Below the pieces are notes generated by a model. The model was not told the DNA's origin and did not search any database. It saw only the letters and a program-made list of their open reading frames with translations. This document shows, one piece after another, positions 1 to 8,682 of a stretch of 64,000 nucleotides of DNA (within the stretch, counting starts at the first letter, position 1; each line of letters begins with the position of its first letter). Origin of the DNA: Halorubrum ruber (GTDB taxonomy: Archaea; Halobacteriota; Halobacteria; Halobacteriales; Haloferacaceae); assembly GCF_018228765.1 (NCBI RefSeq), contig NZ_CP073695.1, positions 744,001 to 808,000 of the forward strand. Direction: 5' to 3'. The translations under genes were made by a program, and so were the position numbers.

Positions 1-2
1 GC

Positions 3-1295
3 GGGACCGGCGCCGCCCTGCCGACGGCGACCGCGGGGTGGATCGCCCTCGGCCATCGAGCCCTCGCCGTCGTCGTCGGGATCCTCGTCGCCCTCTCCGC
101 GGCGCTCGCGTGGCGGGAGAGGGCGGACCGCCGGGTCAGAGCCGCGCTCACGGTCGCGCTCGTCGTTTATCCGGCCCAAGCCGGGGTCGGCGCGCTCGTC
201 GCGGTCGGCGACCTGCCCGACGCGCTCGGCTCCGCCCACCTCCTCCTCGGGATCGGCATCTTCGGCGCCGTCCTCGCGGCGCTCGCGTGGTGGCTGGAGG
301 CCGAGACCGGGCACCCGGACGACGCCCCCGACGACTTCGAGCCCGGCACCGACCACCTCCCGCCGGTCGAGGAAGCGCCGGAGCCGTCGATCCCGTCTGC
401 GACGCTCCCACGGCTGAAGGCGACCGCGACGGCGTACTTCCGGCTGATGAAGCCGCGGCTGATGTGGCTGCTCTGTCTCGTCGCCGCCGCCGCGATGGCG
501 CTCGCGCAGCCGGTGGCGACCGCCGGCGCGCCCGGGTTCACGCCCCCGGTCGTGGCCGCCACGCTGGCCGGCGGCGCGCTCTCCATCGGCGCCTCCGGCA
601 CGTTCAACCACGTCCTCGAGCGCGACGTCGACAAGCGGATGCAACGCACCAGCGACCGCCCGCTCGCGACCGACCTCGTCCCCGTCCCGCACGCGCTCGC
701 GTTCGGCGGCGCCCTGACGCTCGTCTCGCTCGCGCTGTTCTGGACGGTGAACCCGCTGACGGCCGCGCTCGGGCTGGTGGCGATCCTGTTTTACAGCGTC
801 GTGTACACGCTCGTCCTCAAGCCGAACACGGTCCAAAACACCGTTATCGGCGGCGCGGCCGGCGCGCTCCCGGCGCTCATCGGCTGGGCCGCGGTGACGG
901 GCGAGGTCGGCGGCGGCGGGCTGCTGCTCGCGGCCGTGATCTTCCTGTGGACGCCCGCGCACTTCTATAACCTCGCGTTAGCGTACAAGGACGACTACGA
1001 GCGCGGCGGCTTCCCGATGATGCCCGTCGTGCGCGGCGAGACGACGACCCGCCGCCACATCCTCTGGTACCTCGGCGCGACGCTGGTCGCCGCGGTCGCG
1101 CTCGCGGCGGCCGCCGACCCGCTCGGCGCGCTGTACGCCGTCGTCGGCGTCGGCGTCGGCGCCGTCTTCCTCTGGGCGGTCGTCCGGCTCCACTACGAGC
1201 AGACGGAGAGCGCGGCGTTCCGCGCGTTCCACGCCTCGAACGCCTACCTCGGCCTGCTGCTGTTCGCCGTCGTCTTCGACGCGTTGGTGGTGTGA
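3..1295 (+). CDS. ctaB: Heme O synthase (protoheme IX prenyltransferase), N-terminal CtaA-like fusion; 5' end cut by window
   Basis: The frame is open from the left edge, so the start lies outside the window. The C-terminal ~280 residues are a UbiA-type prenyltransferase that would add a farnesyl or geranylgeranyl chain to heme B to make heme O for the terminal oxidase. They show the two aspartate-rich motifs (NHVLERDVDKRMQ and YKDDYERGGFPMMP) and about eight membrane segments. The visible N-terminal ~145 residues are a different membrane domain with histidines at helix starts (GHRALAV, GSAHLLLG), resembling half of a CtaA/COX15 heme A synthase, joined by an acidic linker. Such CtaA-like/CtaB fusions are usual in haloarchaea. 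It sits beside the cytochrome oxidase genes, which fits its role. The internal ATG at 447 begins only the prenyltransferase part and is not taken as the start. Confidence 0.85.
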   Translation, partial: GTGAALPTATAGWIALGHRALAVVVGILVALSAALAWRERADRRVRAALTVALVVYPAQAGVGALVAVGDLPDALGSAHLLLGIGIFGAVLAALAWWLEAETGHPDDAPDDFEPGTDHLPPVEEAPEPSIPSATLPRLKATATAYFRLMKPRLMWLLCLVAAAAMALAQPVATAGAPGFTPPVVAATLAGGALSIGASGTFNHVLERDVDKRMQRTSDRPLATDLVPVPHALAFGGALTLVSLALFWTVNPLTAALGLVAILFYSVVYTLVLKPNTVQNTVIGGAAGALPALIGWAAVTGEVGGGGLLLAAVIFLWTPAHFYNLALAYKDDYERGGFPMMPVVRGETTTRRHILWYLGATLVAAVALAAAADPLGALYAVVGVGVGAVFLWAVVRLHYEQTESAAFRAFHASNAYLGLLLFAVVFDALVV

Positions 1296-1373
1296 GGCGG
1301 TCGGCGTCGTCGCGGTTCGTCGCAACCGTCCGCGACCCGCCCTTTTAATCCGGTTCGCGTCCTACCTCGCGGC

Positions 1374-1616
1374 ATGACACGCGTCGAAGTCGAGTACTGC
1401 GTTCCCTGTGGCATGTTGAACCGCGCGCAGGACGTCTCGGAGGCGATCCTCAAACAGTTCGGCGAGGGAATTGACGAGGTCGCGCTGGTAACCGGTGACG
1501 ACGGCGTGTTCGTCGTCCGGGTCGGCGACGAGGTCGTCTTCGACAAGACCGAAGACGAGTACGACGTCGACGCCATCGTCCGCGCGGTCAGGCCGCACGT
1601 CGGCGCGACGGCGTAG
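1374..1616 (+). CDS. SelT/SelW/SelH (Rdx) family thioredoxin-fold protein
   Basis: An 80-residue protein with a beta-strand followed by a CVPC redox motif (C9 and C12) and a FDKTEDE segment typical of the Rdx/SelW family, in which one Cys is selenocysteine in animals. These proteins have a thioredoxin-like fold; their physiological substrate is not established. It lies between heme O synthase and a membrane protein in the respiratory block, so a thiol-redox role in oxidase biogenesis is possible, but that is inference. A TATA-like TTTTAATC lies about 30 nt before the ATG, supporting a leaderless start. Confidence 0.8.
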   Translation: MTRVEVEYCVPCGMLNRAQDVSEAILKQFGEGIDEVALVTGDDGVFVVRVGDEVVFDKTEDEYDVDAIVRAVRPHVGATA

Positions 1617-1722
1617 CCGCCGGCTCCGGCGTCGCCCCCTTCCTCGGCGAACGCCCCGCGATTCCTGACTCTCGTTCACACGCCACAAGCTAATTGTCCC
1701 TCGGCCGCGAACCGCCCCGACG

Positions 1723-2340
1723 ATGTCGGACTCATCGAAACGGGCGCGAGGCGGGCCTCCGGCCGACGATCCGACGCGTGAGTCGGACGATCCGACGCTC
1801 GGCGGCGACGCCGCGCCCGCCGCTGACGACCGGCCGCAGCTCGCGCGGACCTGGTATCGGTCCCGGCTCGGGACCGCCGTCGTCGCCGTCGACATCCTCC
1901 TCACCGCCGTCCTCGCGGCCGCGGCGTCCGTGGCGATCGACGCGCCGTTCGCCGGGATCGCCGGTCTCGCTCCGGGGATCGTCCCGCCGTTCGTTCCGCT
2001 GTTCAGCCTGCTCGGCGCGCTGGGGTTCGTGTTCACGGCCTTAGTCGAGCGCTTCGACGCGTCGGTCGGCACGCTGGTCCGGTACAACCTCCGGCTGCCG
2101 GCCGCGCTGCCGCTCGGGGTCGGGGTCTACCTGCTCTCGGATCTCGTCCTCGGGCAGGGCGTCGACGAGGTGCCGCTCGTCGTCGGGACCGTCTTCCTCT
2201 CGGGGCTGTACGTGAACCTCGCGTACAAGCGCCTCGGCGCGCTGGCGCGCCGGCTCCTCCCCCGGGCCGCGGCGGGAGCGAGGACCGCTCGGGACGCGGC
2301 GGGAACTGACGGAGCGCGTGAGCGTCAGTCGCCCGCGTGA
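1723..2340 (+). CDS. Haloarchaeal membrane protein of unknown function
   Basis: A 205-residue protein with a disordered acidic N-terminus (about 45 residues) and four predicted membrane segments between residues ~50 and ~175, followed by a basic tail. No catalytic motif was recognised. It is convergent with the copper ATPase, and its last codons lie inside a 19-bp tandem repeat that continues into the end of the ATPase gene, so its C-terminal RERQSPA sequence is encoded by repeat DNA. Function unknown; location suggests a link to the respiratory block. Confidence 0.7.
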   Translation: MSDSSKRARGGPPADDPTRESDDPTLGGDAAPAADDRPQLARTWYRSRLGTAVVAVDILLTAVLAAAASVAIDAPFAGIAGLAPGIVPPFVPLFSLLGALGFVFTALVERFDASVGTLVRYNLRLPAALPLGVGVYLLSDLVLGQGVDEVPLVVGTVFLSGLYVNLAYKRLGALARRLLPRAAAGARTARDAAGTDGARERQSPA

Positions 2341-2388
2341 GCGTCAGTCGCCCGCGTGAGCGTCAGTCGCCCGCGTGAGCGTCAGTCG
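2316..2388. repeat. 19-bp tandem repeat, 3.8 copies, spanning two convergent stop codons
   Basis: Units start at 2316, 2335, 2354 and 2373 (last one partial), each GCGTGAGCGTCAGTCGCCC. The array includes the stop codon of the upstream + gene (2338-2340) and the stop of the - strand ATPase (2382-2384). Three full copies are identical, so the array is recent or maintained. Confidence 0.95.
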
Positions 2389-4814
2389 GGGTCGAACACC
2401 GCGCGCGCGGAGTTCGTCACCACGAGGATGCTGCTCGACGCCATCGCGAGCGCGGCTAACAGGGGGTTGAGGAGGCCGGACAGGGCCAACGGGATCGCGA
2501 CCGCGTTGTAGACGAACGCCCAGCCGAGGTTCTGCTTCAGCCGCCGGTTCGTCCCGCGCGTGACGGCGAACAGCTCCGGGACCGCCGAGAGCCGGTCCTC
2601 GAGGAGGACCGCGTCCGCGGCGTCCGCCGCGAGGTCCGTCCCGGAGGCGATCGAGATACCCAGGTCGGCCGCGGCGAGCGCGGGCGCGTCGTTGCTCCCG
2701 TCGCCCACCATCGCGACCGACCGGTCGGCGCCGAGCCGCCGGACCGTCTCGGCCTTCGCCTCCGGCGGCACCTCGGCGAACACCTCGTCGATCGCGGGGT
2801 GCTCCGCGAACCGCGTCGCGGCCGCGGGCGCGTCGCCGGTGAGCACGACCACGCGCCGCCCGTCCGCGTCGAGGTCGCCGACGACCGCCTCCCACCCGTC
2901 GCGCACCTCGTCGCCGACGGTCAGGACCCCGCGCACGCGGCCGTCCCAGCCGACGTAGACGGGAACGTTCCCGCGGTCGCGGGCGGCCGCTCCCGCCTCG
3001 CGGAGCCGGTCCGAGACCGCCCACCCGCGCTCGGCGAACAGGTCGGGGTGGCCGACGACGACCTCGTCGTCGTCGACGCGCCCCGCAACCCCGCGGTCGA
3101 AGACGTCGACGTCGGTCGCGGCGGGGGCGTCGAGCGCGTCGACCTCGGCCGGCGGGCCGTCGCTCGGGTCCGCGGCGGCCGCGGCGCCGCCGTCGGTGGC
3201 CGGTCGCTCGCCCGACGTCTCTCCGGCATCTCCCAGCACACCCGCGACGATCGCCTCGGCGACCGGGTGGATCGAGGCGCGCTCGACGGCTGCCGCCCGT
3301 TCGCGGACGCGGTCGACCGAGGTCCCGTCCTCGGCGGTCGCGTCGAGCAGCCGCATCTCGCCGTCGGTGAGCGTCCCGGTCTTGTCGAAGACGACCGTGT
3401 CGACGTCGGCGGCCGCCTCGAAGACGGCGTCCGAGACGACGACGATGCCGCGCTTCGCCGCGTCGCGGATCCCGGCGGCGACCGCGAGCGGGGTGGCGAG
3501 CCCGAGCGCGCACGGACACGAGACGATCAGCACCGTCAGCCCGACGAGCGCGGCGTCGATCGGCGCCGAGCCGAGGGCGAGGGTGGCGGCGGCGCCGACG
3601 GTCGCGACCGCCACGACGAGGGGGACGAACACCGTCGCCAGCCGGTCGACGAGCCGCTGGATCCCGGACCGCGAGCTCTGGATCTCCCAGAGCAGTCGCA
3701 CGAGGGTGTCGAGGGTGTTCGCCGCGTCCTCGCCGACCTCGATCACGACGGGCGAGTCGGTGACGACGGTGCCCCCGCGGACCGGGTCGCCCTCGCGTTT
3801 CGTCGCCGGCAGCGACTCGCCGGTGACCAAGGCCTCGTCGACCGCGGCGGTCCCCTCCGCGACGGTCCCGTCGAACGGCACGCGCTCGCCCGGACGGACG
3901 AGGAGGCGGTCGCCGGGATCGACCGCGTCGGCCGCGACGGTCTCGCCCGCCTCGGTCCGCACAGTGCGGTCGTCGGCCGTCGTCAGGTCGGCCAGCATCC
4001 CGGTCGCCCGCCGCTTGATTATCGACTCGTAGTGGTTGCCAGCGGTGACGACGAGGATGACCGCGATGGTCACGTCGAAGTAGAGATCGGTCCGGCCGAC
4101 GAGCAGCGCGAGGGTGCTGTACGCGTACGAGCTCGTCGCCGCGAGCGACACGAGCAGGTCCATGTTCGGCTGTCGCGCCCGGAGGCTCACGTACGCGCCG
4201 CGCAAGATTGGGTAGCCGGTGTAAAACAGCACGATCGAGGCGAACAGCCAGATCTGCGCGAAGAGGTAGGTCCCGGAGACGCCGCCGAGGTCGACTATCG
4301 GCTCGTACCCGAAGTAGGTCGGATATAAGAAGAGGACGTACCACAGCATCGCCATCATCCCGAAGAAGCCGCCGCCGATGAGGAACCGCACAACGGCGTC
4401 GTCGTCCTCCGCGTCCGGGTCCGCGCGGTCGCTCGCCGAGTACCCCGCGACCGAGAGCCGGTCGGGCAGCTCGTCCGCGTCCACCGCGTCCGGGTCGTAG
4501 TCGACCCGGATCGTGTCGGTAGCGTAGCTCGCCTCGGCGGCCGCAACCCCGTCCTGCTCGCCGGCCGTCATCTCGAGGAACGACTCGCAGGTCGCGCAGT
4601 GCATCCCGTCGACGTGGAGGAACGTCGTCTCGCCGTCGAACTCCTCGCCCGGCGTCGCGTCCGGGCGCCGCGCGTCGAGGTCGTCGAGGTCCTCGACGTC
4701 GTCGAGCGAGCGCGCGACGGTCAGACAGCCCCGACAGCAGAACTCGCCGTCGACGTCGGGGGCCGTGTGCGGGTCGTCCCCGGTCGGGAGGTCACAGAGT
4801 GTACAGCCTGTCAT
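2382..4814 (-). CDS. Heavy-metal (copper) P1B-type ATPase, FixI/CopA-like
   Basis: An 810-residue membrane pump expected to move Cu+ at the cost of ATP. In order: an N-terminal cysteine-rich metal-binding domain (C4, C7 and FCCRGC near residue 30) as in FixI-type ATPases; an HMA domain with GMHCATC (C73, C76); paired membrane helices; the CPC transport motif (433-435); the phosphorylated aspartate in DKTGTLT (D477); the HP motif (SIHPVAEA); and the hinge GDGSNDAPAL. FixI-type pumps load copper into heme-copper oxidases, and this gene is next to a ba3-type oxidase operon, so copper supply to CbaA/CbaB is the likely role. The start is the ATG before GCTLC; upstream DNA is a 24-bp repeat array. 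It may be cotranscribed with the Cox-cluster gene upstream. Confidence 0.9.
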   Translation of the reverse strand: MTGCTLCDLPTGDDPHTAPDVDGEFCCRGCLTVARSLDDVEDLDDLDARRPDATPGEEFDGETTFLHVDGMHCATCESFLEMTAGEQDGVAAAEASYATDTIRVDYDPDAVDADELPDRLSVAGYSASDRADPDAEDDDAVVRFLIGGGFFGMMAMLWYVLFLYPTYFGYEPIVDLGGVSGTYLFAQIWLFASIVLFYTGYPILRGAYVSLRARQPNMDLLVSLAATSSYAYSTLALLVGRTDLYFDVTIAVILVVTAGNHYESIIKRRATGMLADLTTADDRTVRTEAGETVAADAVDPGDRLLVRPGERVPFDGTVAEGTAAVDEALVTGESLPATKREGDPVRGGTVVTDSPVVIEVGEDAANTLDTLVRLLWEIQSSRSGIQRLVDRLATVFVPLVVAVATVGAAATLALGSAPIDAALVGLTVLIVSCPCALGLATPLAVAAGIRDAAKRGIVVVSDAVFEAAADVDTVVFDKTGTLTDGEMRLLDATAEDGTSVDRVRERAAAVERASIHPVAEAIVAGVLGDAGETSGERPATDGGAAAAADPSDGPPAEVDALDAPAATDVDVFDRGVAGRVDDDEVVVGHPDLFAERGWAVSDRLREAGAAARDRGNVPVYVGWDGRVRGVLTVGDEVRDGWEAVVGDLDADGRRVVVLTGDAPAAATRFAEHPAIDEVFAEVPPEAKAETVRRLGADRSVAMVGDGSNDAPALAAADLGISIASGTDLAADAADAVLLEDRLSAVPELFAVTRGTNRRLKQNLGWAFVYNAVAIPLALSGLLNPLLAALAMASSSILVVTNSARAVFDPD

Positions 4815-4818
4815 GCGT

Positions 4819-4924
4819 GGTCAGTTCGGATTCTCTCCGGGCGGTCAGTTCGGGCTCCCTCCGGGCGGTCAGTTCGGGCTCCCTCCGGGCGGTCAGTTCG
4901 GGCTCCCTCCGGGCGATCAGTCGG
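4819..4924. repeat. 24-bp tandem repeat (four copies plus part) in the 5' region of the copper ATPase
   Basis: Units begin at 4819, 4843, 4867 and 4891 with a 10-base remnant at 4915; the core is GGTCAGTTCGGGCTCCCTCC followed by GGGC. Copies 2-4 are identical; copy 1 has a few substitutions. The array starts five bases upstream of the ATPase ATG, in its promoter or leader. Confidence 0.95.
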
Positions 4925-4959
4925 CCGCATCTGGCGGTCCAGCGGTGCGTTCGGGCCGG

Positions 4960-5160
4960 TTACGCGTGTTCCGGCTCGTCTGCGTCACCGGTGAATCCCG
5001 GTAGGCTCCCGCCGGTCGCGATCCGGAGGCTCGCCCAGATGAGCAGGACGTTCACCAGCGTCACCGCCACGACGAACTCCGCCCGGTCGGCGATGAACAC
5101 CACCGCGGGGACGAGCCCGCCGAGGACGAGGAGTACGGCCTGTTGGATCGAGAAGTTCAT
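4960..5160 (-). CDS. Cox-cluster small membrane protein
   Basis: A 66-residue protein starting MNFSIQQAVLLVLGG with two membrane segments (residues ~5-25 and ~30-50) and a short acidic tail. It is divergent from the cytochrome oxidase operon, and small proteins of this kind are found next to haloarchaeal oxidase genes; function unknown. The start was chosen because a TATA-like ATTATATATG lies at 5183-5192, 25-30 nt upstream. The frame remains open further upstream, but those residues would include the promoter. Confidence 0.75.
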   Translation of the reverse strand: MNFSIQQAVLLVLGGLVPAVVFIADRAEFVVAVTLVNVLLIWASLRIATGGSLPGFTGDADEPEHA

Positions 5161-5257
5161 ACCCGACACAAGGCTTCCCTGAGCATATATAATGCCCGTG
5201 TTTTCACGGTTCGAGAACGGGTAGGTGTTATATGTTCCCCTGACCATAACCGGACCT
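5161..5257. promoter_or_regulatory. Divergent promoter region between Cox-cluster gene and cba operon
   Basis: Two TATA-like elements face away from each other: ATTATATATG near 5183-5192 serving the - strand gene starting at 5160, and GTTATATG near 5227-5234 serving the + strand gene starting at 5258. Both distances (~25-30 nt) fit leaderless transcription. Confidence 0.65.
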
Positions 5258-5434
5258 ATGGGCCAAAATGAGGCCGTACACGCCGGCACGGAAGACGGGG
5301 GCGGCGACGCCGAGGAGTTCGACCCGATCGGCACGCTCACGCTGATCGGGATCTACTTCGTGATATTGGTGCTCGCATGGGTGTCTATATACTTCGTAGA
5401 GTTCCTCGGACGAGACCTCGTCATCGTGGGGTGA
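5258..5434 (+). CDS. cbaD: ba3-type cytochrome oxidase small subunit (CbaD-like)
   Basis: A 58-residue protein with an acidic N-terminus and a single membrane helix (residues ~28-50). It is the first gene of an operon with subunit II, subunit I and a CbaE-like protein, the order known for the Natronomonas pharaonis ba3 oxidase, so it is assigned as the small accessory subunit mainly by context. The ATG at 5258 lies about 28 nt after a TATA box; an upstream in-frame ATG at 5225 lies within that promoter and was not used. Confidence 0.7.
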   Translation: MGQNEAVHAGTEDGGGDAEEFDPIGTLTLIGIYFVILVLAWVSIYFVEFLGRDLVIVG

Positions 5435-5440
5435 TCAGAC

Positions 5441-5949
5441 ATGCACATCCACGCGTACGAAAAACTCTGGCTCGCGCTTTCGATCGTGTTGATCCTCGCC
5501 CTTATCGGGACCGTGACGTACGGCGCCGTCGGTCCGGGCGTGGCGATGGTCGCCGACTCGCAGTCAACGATCGATGCCGGGGGATCGACGAGGACGAGCG
5601 GTTCTCGGAACCCCGGGTCGAGCGGGTCGGTGAAAACGAGTACGAGGCGTACGTCGTCGCCTACCAGTTCGGCTTCGAACCGACCCCGATCGTCGTGCCG
5701 GCGAACAGCACCGTGACGTTACAAGTGACTTCCCGGGACGTGATCCACGGCTTCGAGGTGGTCGGCACGGGCGCGAACACGATGGTCGTTCCGGGCGAGG
5801 TCTCGGAGATCACGGTCGAGACCGACGAGCCCACCGAGTACGGGATCGTCTGTAACGAGTACTGCGGCGCGGGCCACCACGTCATGGAAGGGAAGCTCCA
5901 CGTCGTCAGCCAGTCGGAGTTCGAGAACCGAGGAGGTGACTCGGAGTGA
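5441..5949 (+). pseudogene. cbaB: Cytochrome c oxidase subunit II (CuA subunit), apparent one-base frameshift
   Basis: Subunit II takes electrons from a small copper protein through its CuA centre. The first part (5441 to about 5580) encodes the membrane anchor (MHIHAYEKLWLALSIVLILA). The remainder (about 5582-5949) encodes the cupredoxin domain in a different frame, with the conserved His (VIHGFEV) and the complete CuA loop CNEYCGAGHHVM. The frames meet at a run of five G at 5579-5583; one more G would restore a continuous ~169-residue protein. As written, the anchor frame runs on to a stop at 5716 without any CuA ligands. The gene is flanked by intact cbaD and cbaA, so a sequencing error in the homopolymer, a recent mutation, or frameshifting during expression are all possible. 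Confidence 0.8.
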
Positions 5950-7736
5950 GCACTGCCCTCGAGTCCGAGCAGACGTTCGTCGACAAGTTCCCGGACGAGG
6001 CGCGCGTCGTCCGCGCGGCCTTCCTGAGCTCCTTTTTCGCCCTGTTCCTCGGCGCGGTGTTCGGGATCATCCAGACGCTCCACCGGACCGACGTCGCGCG
6101 GATCATCCCTTCGACGGACTACTACACCGTCCTCACGGCTCACGGCGTCTTCATGGTGATCAGCTTCACGATCTTCTTCCTCGTCGGGCTGTTCACCTGG
6201 GCGGTGACGCGGAGCCTTGACCGGCCGCTGTTGAACATCAAGATCACGTGGACGTGGTACGGGCTGATGGCGACCGGCATGACGCTCACCGGCATCTCGA
6301 TTCTCGCCGGGTTCGTCGACTCCATCGACATGAGCGCGGACGTACTGTACACCTTCTACGCGCCGCTTCAGGCCCACCCGCTGTTCTACGCCGGACTCGC
6401 GGTGTTCATCGTCGGTACGTGGATCGCGGGCGCGGACTGGTTCCGGACGTTCCTCGCGTGGCGGCGCGACCACCCGGACGAGCGGATCCCGCTCCAGACG
6501 TTCATGGTGTTGACGACGATGACGATGTGGTACATCGCCTCGTCCGCCGTTGCGGCCTCCGTGCTGCTGTTCCTCCTGCCGTGGTCGCTCGGCTTCATCG
6601 AGCAGGTGAACCCGACGCTCACCCGGACGCTGTTCTGGTTCTTCGGCCACCCGGTCGTCTACTTCTGGCTGATGCCGGCGTACCTGCTCTGGTACACCGT
6701 CCTCCCGAAGATCGCCGGCGGACGGCTGTTCAGCGACCCGCTGGCCCGGGTCGTGTTCGTGCTGTTCGTCCTCCTCTCGACGCCGGTCGGGATCCACCAC
6801 CAGTACCTCGACCCCGGCATCGCGGAGGGGTTCAAGTTCATCTCCATGACGAACACGATGTTCCTGCTGTTGCCCAGCCTGCTCACCGCGTTCACCGTCG
6901 TCGCGAGCGTCGAGTACGGCGCTCGGAAGAACGGCGGCAGCGGACTGCTCGGCTGGCTCACGCACCTCCCGTGGCGGAAGCCGGAGTTCACCGGCATGAT
7001 GCTCGCCGGGCTGATGTTCGCGGCCGGCGGCTTCTCCGGGATGGTCAACGCGGGGATGAACATCAACTACCTCATCCACAACACGCTGTGGGTGCCCGGG
7101 CACTTCCACCTCACCGTCGGGACCGCGGTGGCGCTGACGATGATGGCCGGAATCTACTGGCTCTGGCCGCAGATCAGCAACAAGCCGATCTACAGCAGTC
7201 AGATCGGGCTGTTCCAGGTCGTGCTCTGGTTCATCGGCATGGCGCTGATGTCGAACGCGATGCACGCGCAGGGCCTGCTCGGCGTGCCGCGGCGGACCGC
7301 CGAACCGGAGTACTCCGGCTTCGACTACCCGACGATGTTCGGCGGCTTCGAGGAGCTGAACATCCAGATCGCGATCGGCGGGACGCTGCTTTTCGTCTCG
7401 ACGATCCTGTTCCTCGGGAACCTCGCGTTGACGATGGGGAACCCGAAGGTCGCCGGGCTCGCGGAGCCGCTTCCGAGCCCGGTCTCCGGCGCGGAGGACG
7501 CCCCGCAGGTGCTCGATAACCTCCGCCTGTGGGTGAGCATCGCGCTCGTCCTCGTCGTCCTCGCGTACGCACTCCCGATCGCGGCGATCATCAGCCGCGG
7601 CGGGCTGCTCGGACCGGGCGTCGGTACCTATCCGGTGTGGCTCGCGCCGCTGCTCGACGCGCTCGCGAACGCGGCGGCGACGCTGCTCGGGGGCATCGCC
7701 GACACGTCGGCCTCGCTCGCCGAGGTGGTCGGATGA
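5946..7736 (+). CDS. cbaA: ba3-type cytochrome c oxidase subunit I
   Basis: A 596-residue heme-copper oxidase subunit that reduces O2 to water and pumps protons. Visible ligands: low-spin heme His in LTAHGVFM; CuB His and the cross-linking Tyr in GHPVVYFW; the CuB His pair in GIHHQYLD; and heme-binding His residues in VPGHFHLTVG. Twelve or more membrane helices. The HPVVY form and absence of subunit III match B-family (ba3) enzymes. It begins with GTG at 5946, overlapping the cbaB stop (GTGA), indicating translational coupling. Confidence 0.95.
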   Translation: MSTALESEQTFVDKFPDEARVVRAAFLSSFFALFLGAVFGIIQTLHRTDVARIIPSTDYYTVLTAHGVFMVISFTIFFLVGLFTWAVTRSLDRPLLNIKITWTWYGLMATGMTLTGISILAGFVDSIDMSADVLYTFYAPLQAHPLFYAGLAVFIVGTWIAGADWFRTFLAWRRDHPDERIPLQTFMVLTTMTMWYIASSAVAASVLLFLLPWSLGFIEQVNPTLTRTLFWFFGHPVVYFWLMPAYLLWYTVLPKIAGGRLFSDPLARVVFVLFVLLSTPVGIHHQYLDPGIAEGFKFISMTNTMFLLLPSLLTAFTVVASVEYGARKNGGSGLLGWLTHLPWRKPEFTGMMLAGLMFAAGGFSGMVNAGMNINYLIHNTLWVPGHFHLTVGTAVALTMMAGIYWLWPQISNKPIYSSQIGLFQVVLWFIGMALMSNAMHAQGLLGVPRRTAEPEYSGFDYPTMFGGFEELNIQIAIGGTLLFVSTILFLGNLALTMGNPKVAGLAEPLPSPVSGAEDAPQVLDNLRLWVSIALVLVVLAYALPIAAIISRGGLLGPGVGTYPVWLAPLLDALANAAATLLGGIADTSASLAEVVG

Positions 7737-7948
7737 CCGTCGACGTGAGCCGCGGCGGGCTACTCGTGACGCTCGCCATCTTCGGCGTGATCGTCTACGA
7801 GATGCGGACCGTCCTCGACTTCGTCGGGGTCGAACTGCCGATCATCCCGTACATGGCGGCCGTCTTCGTCCTCGCCGGCCTCTCGATCTGGTTCGTCACG
7901 CTGAAGGGCGGGTGGCGCACTGAGCCCGAGGGCGACGAGCCGGCGTAG
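7733..7948 (+). CDS. cbaE: Cytochrome oxidase-associated small membrane protein (CbaE-like)
   Basis: A 71-residue protein with two membrane helices (residues ~8-25 and ~38-60) and an acidic tail. It overlaps the cbaA stop by ATGA and closes the cba operon. Assignment as CbaE is from gene order rather than a motif. It probably stabilises or assembles the oxidase. Confidence 0.65.
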   Translation: MTVDVSRGGLLVTLAIFGVIVYEMRTVLDFVGVELPIIPYMAAVFVLAGLSIWFVTLKGGWRTEPEGDEPA

Positions 7949-8045
7949 CGGATCGAAACGCGGTCTCACGGACCGCTCCTCGTCTTTCTCCCGGAACACG
8001 GTTCCCGACAGAAGCAGTTATTACCCTTCGGCGACAATAATGCGT

Positions 8046-8432
8046 ATGAATTCCAATACTGTATCGAGCGAGGCCGAGACGGCAGACGGCGGATCGTCCG
8101 GCGCGAACCGCCCGGTCTCGCTGTCGGACGAGGACGACCTCGACGCCTTCGTCGCCGACGCGGACGTCGCGCTCGTGGAGTTCTACACGGACGGCTGCGG
8201 CATCTGCGCGAGCATGGAGCCGGTGATCGGAAACGTGGCCCGCGGCGCCGACGCCGATCTGGCGGTCGGCACCGTGAACCCCCGCGACGACCCGCCGTTG
8301 GTCGAGCGGTTCGACGTGCGGAGCGTCCCGCTGTTCGTCCTCTTCGTCGACGGTGAGCCGGTCGCGCGCCGCGCCGAGGGGTTCATCCCGGGCGACGAGC
8401 TGACGGCGTGGATCGACGAACACGCGGCCTGA
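8046..8432 (+). CDS. Thioredoxin-family protein
   Basis: A 128-residue protein with a thioredoxin fold: strand VALVEFYT, active site CGIC (C51, C54), the cis-proline segment SVPLFVLF, and the Gly-rich C-terminal strand. It has a hydrophilic N-terminal extension of ~25 residues but no clear signal peptide, so it is likely cytoplasmic. It follows the oxidase operon but has its own TATA-like TTATTA near 8018. That spacing favours the ATG at 8046, though ATG 8040 in the same frame is possible. Confidence 0.85.
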   Translation: MNSNTVSSEAETADGGSSGANRPVSLSDEDDLDAFVADADVALVEFYTDGCGICASMEPVIGNVARGADADLAVGTVNPRDDPPLVERFDVRSVPLFVLFVDGEPVARRAEGFIPGDELTAWIDEHAA

Positions 8433-8682
8433 GCGAGAGCGATTCGTCGGTTCGAGATCGTCTCGAGAGTTCGGTGTGGCGACGACGACCACCGAAGTCC
8501 CGGCCACTCGGCCGTACGACGATTCTATTTATAAACGATGGTGTCATAGAAGTCTTCTCACACCTACACAGGAATCGCTTAGTACAGGTGGTGCAATTAC
8601 CAACGACGCCCAGCTCAAGTGAATCACCGGAACAAGGACAAATAGTCAAAAAGCCTATTATCACTACTATGTGGTTTCGGGT

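Noticed and set aside
2344..4344. Very long open frames in other frames of the copper ATPase, and similar ones over the HEAT-protein gene (21909-23456) and pentose cluster
   Set aside because: Long antisense open frames are expected in ~70% GC DNA; they are Arg-rich, without motifs, and lie over well-supported genes.
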